The notes beneath the pieces were generated by a model. It was not told the origin of the DNA. It worked only from the letters and a program-made list of their open reading frames with translations, and made no database searches. A DNA stretch of 64,000 bases. Origin: Symbiodinium natans. Its lineage: Eukaryota > Sar > Dinophyceae > Suessiales > Symbiodiniaceae. Below, one piece after another: positions 60,101 to 64,000 of this stretch; within the stretch, counting starts at the first letter, position 1; every line of letters begins with the position of its first letter. Both the position numbers and the translations under genes were made by a program. Where the stretch lies: positions 1-64,000 of the forward strand of contig CAJNDS010002428.1 of NCBI GenBank assembly GCA_905221605.1. Direction: 5' to 3'.

Positions 60101-63100
60101 AGCCCTAAGCCCTAAGCCCTAAGCCCTAAGCCCTAAGCCTTAGGCCCTAAGCCCTAAGCCCTAAGCCCTAAGCCCTAAGCCCTAAGCCCTAAGCCCTAAA
60201 GCCCTAAGCCCTAAACCCTAAAGCCTAAACCCTAAACCCTAAAGACCAGGTACGCGAACTACCGAGTCTATGCCAAGAACGCGCGTTATCCAGGCTGCTG
60301 AGACGATGTCGACAGTTCGTGGGTCAAGAGTCTTCGGAGGTTTGTGGTTGTTACAACCTAAACCTCCAATTTGAAATTGCAGCGGGGCGAAGCTTTCCAT
60401 GGTTTAGGGTTGAGGGTTTAGGGTTCGGGGTTTAGGGTGAACCTTGTTCAAAGGCCGCGGATTTGTGGCATGTCTTGTCCAGGGGTTTAGGGTTTCAGGG
60501 TGTAGGGGGCCAACGCTCATCTTGCTGCAGGGCTTGGGGGCATTCGGCTTTGAAGGTTGCGGGATCATCTGCCCAAGCCAAGCCTCCAGACTTCAACCCC
60601 ACCACGACCTAAACCCCAAACCCTAAACCCTAAGCCCTAAACCCTAAACCCTAAACCCTAAACCCTAAACCCTAAACCTTAAACCCTAAACCCTGAACCC
60701 TGAATCCTGAACCCTAAGCCCCAACCCTAAACCCTAAGCCCCAAAGCCATAAACCCTCGCCCAGGCCTGAACATGTCTCGTTGCCTCGGGGACCTGCTCG
60801 GACATGCGGAATGCGGCATGCCGGATGCCCAAAGTGTCGTGCTATATAGCGGGGGCTTACGATATTAGGGGTACCTTATTGGGGTCCTACTCTAAGGAAA
60901 TCCTAGTATTTGGGTATCTAAATTAGCGGTCTCTGAATATCGTGAACCCCCCAATTACCCCTACTTCTTACCACCCATGAACTTCCAGGAACACCCTCAA
61001 CCCAAAGGGCCCTCTTAAGATCCTCCATCTCGTCTGCTGCAGGTCGGCGCCCTTTTTTGAAAGGGGCGGACACGCCTAGCTTGCAAGGTTCTTCGTAGTT
61101 CTTAGCACTTGCTACCTAGTCTGCGGTACGAAGGGCGCCGGTCACGAGGTCGTGTGAGCCGGAGATCAACAAGATCGCCTTCGAGAAGGGCAAGCAGTAT
61201 ATTCTCCTCGTCTGCTCCGATGGTGTTTGGGTGCTTGCGGCATGGTTTGGCCAACACACGAATCCGAAGGTTCCACCCTAACCCTGCTTCCAATTACCCA
61301 TGAAGCTCCAAGTAAGCCCTGAAGACGCTTCCCTCAACACAGCCCAGGCCCTGGGAGCTTTGCAGTGCGGTAGTTTCGCCTGTATGCCTTGTCAGGCTCC
61401 CAAGCCCTGAATCCCAGCGACCCCTTCAGGGTTTGAGGGTGTAGAGGGTCCTTAGAATCCACGAACTTTCCCCAAAAAAGCCACGAAAGTCCGAAGCCTC
61501 TGAGCCCCTAAGCCCTGGGCCAACCGGGACGCCAGGAGTTCATCTCTGCGCAAGAAGCCGGGGGCCCCAAAAGCCGTCTAGGGAGGTTTCGGTTTAGGTT
61601 TTTGGGTGGATTTGAAGTGTTTGTGGGGCTTCCGGAGGTTTCAGGGGCCTAAAACACCCGAAGCAACGAAAGCCCAGCCCGAACGAGCTTCGCAGAGTGG
61701 GAGGTCTGGGTTCCTGTTCCAGGGCTTGCGGTCTGGGTTTCTCCATTCAAGCAATAGTGCTCGTGTGATGCTGGCGAAGGCTCCTGTTGCCCAGAGTCCG
61801 GAACCTGAGATGAACTGTTTAAGGACCAAGTGCCCAAAGACAAACGCCCTTGTCAGAAATTCTGAGTTCCCTGAAAGGGGAGATTTCGGAAATGCCCAGA
61901 TCCTGTCTTCCCTTCTTTTCGGGTTAGGTTACCTCATACCCCAAATTAGACAAAAGGCGGGATACCCTTTCTTCTCCTGGGCTACCAGAGAACCTGGGAA
62001 GCAACCCTAAACCCTAAGCCCTACACCCTAAACCCTAAACCCAAAACCCAAAAACAGGCAGTGGACATTGTCAGCAAGTATGACGCCAACGAGGCGACCG
62101 CCGCAGCAGACGACCTCGCCTCTCGGACCTTGGCAACGAGCGGTTTCGGATGTCTTAGATCCTTGGGGGTTTAGGGTTTCGGGTTTAGGATCATTGACTC
62201 CTAGAATCTAGGGTTTAACGATCTAAGATCCTACTGATATCAGGAGTTCGCCTTGGGTGACCCGAAACCCTACACCCTACGTGCATCGTGGGGCCGAACT
62301 CTGCAAACTCCTGAATCTCACCCCCGGCTTATTTTCCCTATGGCTCACATGGTGTTGTTCCAAATCAGGGCCGCTTCTGTAGGGAATTGCGTCAGAATCG
62401 TTGTTGCTTAAACCCCTGTGAGCCCGAAGACGTTGCCTGTAAAGATGGCTGGACATGTTCGAGGAACTGTCCAAACCCAACTCCACTTAAAACCTTCTTA
62501 GACACACATGAACTTTCAAGGAAAGAGAACCCCAGGCCCTAATAATCCCTGACCCTACCGTGAACCCCAAACGCCCTGAAAAGCACAAGAAGCCGACGCA
62601 AAATGCAAGAGCCAAAGAACGCCAAACAACCCTTAACAATGATTTACGAGTTCCTGCGCCCCCCAAGAGCTAAGAAGTTTGACAGGCACTGTCGAAATCA
62701 TCTGGGATAGGGTTTAGGGTTTAGGTTCAGGGTTTAGGGTTCAGGGTTCAGGGTTTAGGGTTGAGGGTTTAGAGGTTAGGGTTTAGGGCTGAGGGGCACT
62801 CCGACGCTCTGTGAGAGTCTCTGCCGGGTTCGTCGGGTCGGGGGTGGGCACTCCAGGGACGTTCTGGTGGCGCTCTGCCCGAAACCCTAAACCCTAAACC
62901 CTAAACCCTGAACCCTAAACCCTAAACCCTAAACCCAAACCCCTAAACCCCTAAACCCCAAACCCCAAACCCAAAACCCTGAACCTTAACAAGCCAAAGC
63001 AAGCACAGCGTCCCCAAGGCTAAAGAAGCCTGGGACCGGTGGATCAAGGAAGAGGGCGGCAGCGTCGTGGCCTGGGCCGCGCTTTGAGGTTTAGGGTTTC

Positions 63101-63519
63101 GGGTTTGGGGTTTGGGGTTTAGGATCAGGGGTTTGGGGTTTTAGGGTTTAGGGTTTGGGGTTTGGGGTTTGGGGTTGGGGGTTTAGGGTTTCGGGTTTCG
63201 GGTTTTAGGGCTTAGGGTTTTGGAAGCAGGAGTCAGGTTTTGGAAGCAGGAGTCCAGAGGGTTTCGTTGTTTACGTTTTTTTTTGGGCTTTCCTGGATAT
63301 TTGGGGCTGTTTCGAAGATTTCGCATGATTTAGCTATCTGGGGGCTTTTTGTGGCTTTAAGGTGTAGGTCGTTTAGGGTTTTATGTTCGGTTGAAGGATT
63401 TGGATGGGAGCTTGGGGGCTTGCTCCTCCCCCAAACCACGCCGGCACCCAAAACGCCAGGTGGATGACATAACCGTGGTCCTCCTTTACGTGGGCTTCCC
63501 CCCTGTGAAGCAAGCGTAG
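57175..63519 (+). CDS. PP2C-type protein phosphatase in at least 13 mini-exons
   Basis: Hand-spliced exons: 57175-57252, 57447-57601, 57975-58056, 58465-58544, 58998-59037, 59511-59560, 60250-60293, 60765-60819, 61149-61230, 61536-61556, 62058-62132, 63019-63069, 63460-63519 (TAG). Phases fit at every junction. Motifs in order: GLKPESPNQDSWF (exon 1), YGVFDGHGQKGHDVSNF (2), QMSGTTAT (3), IGHVADSTAALG (4), LTRDHKP (5), DEKARIEKAGGRV (6), NMSRCLGDLLGHAECG (8), YILLVCSDGVW (9), EFISAQE (10), AVDIVSKYDANEA (11), AWDRWIKEEGG (12) and VDDITVVLLYV (13). The metal-binding Asp of FDGHG, CSDG and DDIT are all present, so the enzyme should dephosphorylate Ser/Thr using Mg or Mn. GHVADS replaces the usual AHVGDS. 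Eleven of 12 introns are GC-AG and one is GT-AG. The start of exon 1 is approximate and N-terminal exons lie upstream. Confidence 0.9.
57283..57345 (+). repeat. TTTAGGG array in PP2C intron 1
   Basis: Starts about 30 bp after the GC donor at 57253. No CCCTAAA partner is seen in this short intron. Confidence 0.9.
57880..57990 (+). repeat. Tandem duplication overlapping the 3' splice site of PP2C exon 3
   Basis: TCCGAGGTTCAAAAAG occurs at about 57890 and again at 57970-57985, where it spans the exon 3 acceptor. About 80 bp including CCCTAAGGACCCTACAAAAC is duplicated in between, giving a decoy acceptor upstream. Confidence 0.75.
58116..58188 (+). repeat. TTTAGGG array, 5' part of PP2C intron 3
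   Basis: Begins about 60 bp after the donor. Its complementary CCCTAAG/CCCTAAA partner lies at 58350-58457. Confidence 0.9.
58350..58457 (+). repeat. CCCTAAG/CCCTAAA array, 3' end of PP2C intron 3
   Basis: Ends about 8 bp before the acceptor of exon 4. Confidence 0.95.
59592..59727 (+). repeat. TTTAGGG array with GCTTAGG variants, 5' end of PP2C intron 6
   Basis: About 19 heptamers starting 31 bp after the GC donor at 59561. Confidence 0.95.
60041..60240 (+). repeat. CCCTAAG variant array, 3' end of PP2C intron 6
   Basis: About 24 copies of CCCTAAG passing into CCCTAAA, ending about 10 bp before exon 7. The TTTAGGG/CTTAGGG block at the 5' end of this intron can pair with it. Confidence 0.97.
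60606..60757 (+). repeat. CCCTAAA array, 3' end of PP2C intron 7
   Basis: About 20 heptamers ending 7 bp before exon 8. TTTAGGG patches lie at 60402-60440 and 60482-60510 in the 5' part. Confidence 0.95.
60850..60995. mobile_element. Composite short dispersed element in PP2C intron 8
   Basis: Contains the GGTACCTTATTGGGGTCC motif and, 80 bp on, TTACCACCCATGAACTTCCA, the terminal motif of the 49443 MITE family. It occupies the only PP2C intron without clear telomere-like blocks. Confidence 0.6.
61536..61556 (+). other. 21-bp micro-exon of the PP2C gene
   Basis: GAGTTCATCTCTGCGCAAGA plus A encodes EFISAQE. It is flanked by GCCAG on the left and GCCGGG (GC donor) on the right. It restores the conserved CSDGVW-EF..-QEAVDIV sequence that would otherwise lack seven residues between exons 9 and 11. 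Confidence 0.85.
62880..62990 (+). repeat. CCCTAAA array, 3' part of PP2C intron 11
   Basis: About 14 heptamers, with CCCCAAA variants. TTTAGGG partners lie at 62166-62190 and 62706-62790 in the same intron. Confidence 0.95.
63088..63220 (+). repeat. TTTAGGG/TTTGGGG array, 5' end of PP2C intron 12
   Basis: Begins 18 bp after the GC donor at 63070. No CCCTAAA partner is visible before exon 13. Confidence 0.95.
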
Positions 63520-64000
63520 GTTTTCCGATTTCAACTCCGGGGTGCTGCTGGCGACCTTTGGGGCCAATTCATGCAGAATCCTAAGTCCTAACACTTAAAC
63601 CCTAAATCCTAAGCCCTGAATCCTAAACCCTAAGCCCTGAACCCTAACTTACACAGCAGTTTCAGTAGCAAGAGGTCCCCAGACTTCGCATCTCAGGCCC
63701 CCCTCTCCTGAACCTGCCTGGCTCGGTAAAGCAGTAGAAGCTTCGTTGAGGGTTTAGGGTTTAGGGTTTAGGGTTTGGGGTTTATGGTTTAGGGTTCAGG
63801 GTTCAGGGTAGAAAGCAGGGCAACCCAGCGTTTCGAAGAAGCGCCGAAGCCAAATCCCCTAGATCCGATCTCCGAGATTCCATCGCAATATGGCACCTCA
63901 TACTTTGGATACCCTAAACCCTAAACCTTAAACCCAAAAACTCTACCCCAAAACCATGAGCCCTAAACCCCAGCAGGGGATATAGGGTTTCGGCTTTAGG
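63520..64000. other. Downstream of PP2C; telomere-like blocks, no gene assigned
   Basis: CCCTAAA/CCCTAAG at 63595-63650, TTTAGGG at 63748-63808 and CCCTAAA at 63910-63970 continue the alternating pattern to the window end. No conserved protein segment was recognised. Confidence 0.6.

Overview
The window looks like nuclear DNA of a dinoflagellate, probably Suessiales or Symbiodiniaceae. Four things point there: abundant plant-type telomere heptamers (CCCTAAA/TTTAGGG) scattered through introns, genes cut into many small exons with predominantly GC-AG introns, host genes all reading on the + strand, and a large LINE-like retroelement that carries a C5-cytosine DNA methyltransferase. No bacterial operon features, rRNA or tRNA genes were recognised.

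Layout. (1) 405-17400, minus strand: a very large non-LTR-type element. Read 5' to 3' on the minus strand it has an upstream array of ~55-bp units with palindromes (17147-17380), ORF1 (17042-15834), ORF2 with a DNA methyltransferase domain (15943-10787), ORF3 with APE endonuclease, reverse transcriptase and RNase H (10790-5166), then a decayed template-dependent polymerase-like reading frame (5430-4310) and two tandem paralogues of an unknown protein (one broken at 3487-1969, one open at 1805-405). ORF2 and ORF3 meet in an ATGA stop/start overlap. (2) 18150-25440: a ~3.3-3.5 kb segment present twice, each copy with an SH3b-like domain followed by a 78-bp (26-aa) tandem array. The first copy carries a 1.28-kb insertion bounded by an 8-bp direct repeat. 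(3) 26565-31064: a multi-exon polytopic membrane-protein gene, and a truncated copy of its 5' end at 32287. (4) 32882-33647: a septin-type GTPase with a frame break. (5) 33737-40349: a chimaeric gene joining a membrane anchor, filamin-like domain, coiled coil, Ig/PKD-like domain and an Hsp70 whose nucleotide-binding and substrate-binding halves are separated by a von Willebrand A domain. (6) 40350-46400: mostly unassigned DNA with AT-rich microsatellites. (7) 46400-64000: telomere-like repeat blocks enclosing exon-sized islands. The last ~6.4 kb is a PP2C-type phosphatase gene in at least 13 mini-exons, one of only 21 bp, reconstructed here by hand.

The most striking pattern is in the PP2C gene. 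Most introns begin with TTTAGGG blocks just after the 5' splice site and end with CCCTAAA blocks just before the 3' splice site. The two blocks are complementary in the transcript, and CCCTAAAC also contains a branch-point-like CTAAAC. The telomere-like repeats may therefore be structural parts of the introns rather than chromosome-end debris. The exon models and phases were worked out by eye and should be read as strong hypotheses. Where an open frame starts at a non-ATG codon this is stated.
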